A stretch of DNA of 13,754 bases from Lachnospiraceae bacterium UBA7060. GTDB taxonomy: Bacteria; Bacillota; Clostridia; Lachnospirales; Lachnospiraceae. The notes beneath the pieces were generated by a model, which made no database searches, was not told the origin of the DNA, and saw only the letters and a program-made list of their open reading frames with translations. Shown piece after piece: positions 12,609 to 13,754 of the stretch; position 1 is the stretch's first letter; every line of letters begins with the position of its first letter. Location: positions 3,772 to 17,525 of the forward strand of contig DLAA01000100.1 of assembly GCA_002493835.1 (NCBI GenBank). Reading direction: 5' to 3'. A program made the translations under genes and the position numbers.

Positions 12609-13754
12609 ATGCATGTTTCAAACAGAAAAATCATCCGCCGTCTCAGCGTAGCCAGTTTCAGGGCGGCGAAGATCAGGAATATTATTACGGTGGCGGCCAT
12701 CGCGCTGACCACGATTTTGTTTACGGTTATTTTTACGGTAGTTGTGTCCATCAAATACGGATTTGAGCAGTCCAACTTCCGGCAGGTGGGCGGTTATGAA
12801 CATGGTGGTTTTAAGTACCTTACAGAAGAACAGTTCGAGGAGCTGAAGGATGATCCGTTGATCAAAGAATACGGTGCAAGGATAGTCTGCGGTATGCCGG
12901 AAAAAGAACCGTTTCAGAAGAGCCATGTGGAAGTCAGCTACTGTGATGCCAATATAGCGAAGTGGATGTTTTTAGAGCCGATAGAAGGAAGCTATCCTAA
13001 GGAAGGAACAAACGAGGCTGCAACAGATCTGCGGGTATTATCTTTGCTGGGAGTGGAGCCTGTGATTGGCAATGAGTTCACTATGACTTTTATGGTGGAC
13101 GGTGAGGAGACTACGGAGACGTTTACACTGTGCGGTTACTGGGACTATGATGATGTCGTTGTGGCGAATCATGTGCTGATCCCGAAAAGTCGGACGCAGG
13201 AGATTTTTGATAAATTGGATACGCAGGGAAACGACGGTATGACGGGGTTCTGGAACCTGAATGTGATGTTTAAAAACGCCTCCCACATTGAGGAAAACCT
13301 GAATACCATTCTGGAACGGCACGGTTACCAGTCGGAAGGGTTGGCTCAGGGAGATAACTATATCCGAATTGGCGTCAACTGGGGTTATGTTTCGGCGCAG
13401 TTTGAGGACGCCATAGATATTACTACGATACTTGCGCTGATCGCGGTGATGCTTCTGATCATTTTTACGGGCTATCTGATTATCTATAATATTTTCCAAA
13501 TATCCGTCTCCAACGACGTGCGGTTTTACGGGCTGTTAAAGACCATCGGTACTACGGGGCGGCAGATTAAGCGGATTATCTCCCATCAGGCGTTTTTACT
13601 CTCGGTGATTGGGATTCCGATCGGTCTGGCGCTCGGATACGGGATTGGGGTTCTTATGACGGGAATTGTAGTTTCGGAGCTTAACGGCGTGGAATTGACT
13701 TATTCGGTCAGCCCTGTAATCTTTTTAGGAGCGGCGGCGTTTTCGCTGGTGACG
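12609..13754 (+). CDS. FtsX/MacB-type ABC transporter permease, 3' end beyond the window
   Basis: The frame is open from ATG 12609 to the last base, giving 382 residues with no stop. AGGAG (12596-12600) lies 8 nt before the ATG. A basic N-terminus (NRKIIRRLSVASFRAAKIRN) leads into membrane helix 1 (25-48). An extracellular region of about 220 residues (49-270) follows. Helix 2 is at 272-296 and helix 3 at 328-355, with a fourth beginning at about 368. Between helices 2 and 3 is the coupling segment FYGLLKTIGTTGRQIKRII (306-324), the FtsX-family signature that contacts the ATPase. It is the membrane partner of the upstream ATPase. The large domain between helices 1 and 2 is as in MacB/FtsX-type proteins, and the early helices do not show a BceB-like ten-helix layout, though the missing 3' part could hold a second FtsX domain. 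Confidence 0.9.
   Translation, partial: MHVSNRKIIRRLSVASFRAAKIRNIITVAAIALTTILFTVIFTVVVSIKYGFEQSNFRQVGGYEHGGFKYLTEEQFEELKDDPLIKEYGARIVCGMPEKEPFQKSHVEVSYCDANIAKWMFLEPIEGSYPKEGTNEAATDLRVLSLLGVEPVIGNEFTMTFMVDGEETTETFTLCGYWDYDDVVVANHVLIPKSRTQEIFDKLDTQGNDGMTGFWNLNVMFKNASHIEENLNTILERHGYQSEGLAQGDNYIRIGVNWGYVSAQFEDAIDITTILALIAVMLLIIFTGYLIIYNIFQISVSNDVRFYGLLKTIGTTGRQIKRIISHQAFLLSVIGIPIGLALGYGIGVLMTGIVVSELNGVELTYSVSPVIFLGAAAFSLVT

Noticed and set aside
12466..12651. Short plus-strand frame (61 codons) across the structured element
   Set aside because: It runs through the perfect hairpins and overlaps the permease start in another frame; no ribosome site and composition dictated by the inverted repeats.

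Overview
The window reads as chromosomal DNA of a low-to-mid-GC Firmicute, most likely a Lachnospiraceae-type clostridium. This rests on the gene content (PF09820-type ATPase/nuclease, BlaI/BlaR-like pair, paired response regulator/kinase next to a LolD/FtsX-type transporter), strong GGAGG-type ribosome sites and sigma-A-like promoters. The taxon is an inference; no rRNA or marker gene is present.

Layout. (a) 1-810: the 3' part of S-adenosylhomocysteine hydrolase, closed by an intrinsic terminator (863-910). (b) 811-1178: a gene-poor gap with a probable broken XRE-type regulator, three inverted repeats, and a sigma-A-like promoter whose -35 lies inside a 16-bp perfect palindrome. (c) 1179-4187: an AAA-ATPase-like/PD-(D/E)XK protein directly abutting an M18 aminopeptidase. 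(d) 4182-4748, minus strand: a small secreted SGNH hydrolase whose stop overlaps the aminopeptidase stop. (e) 5065-7844: a BlaI-type repressor and a BlaR1-like M56 membrane protease. Their promoter carries two TACA/TGTA-type operators. The protease has no penicillin-binding sensor but a different extracellular region ending in helical-looking repeats. A terminator follows (7861-7891). (f) 8004-11643: an ABC half-exporter, an OmpR-family response regulator and a histidine kinase, closely packed and apparently one operon. The kinase 5' end looks frameshifted or re-started. (g) 11644-13754: a short promoter region with an 11-bp-period direct repeat suited to an OmpR-type regulator, then a LolD/MacB-type ATPase and an FtsX-type permease that runs off the window. 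A strongly structured element (three-way junction plus hairpin) separates these two genes.

How it fits together. From 5065 onward the genes read as an envelope-stress or antimicrobial-response region: a proteolysis-controlled repressor switch, an exporter, a two-component system, and a second ABC transporter probably controlled by that two-component system. The ligands are unknown. The least ordinary items are the BlaR1-like protein with a replaced sensor, the folded element between the last two genes, and the disturbed start of the kinase gene.
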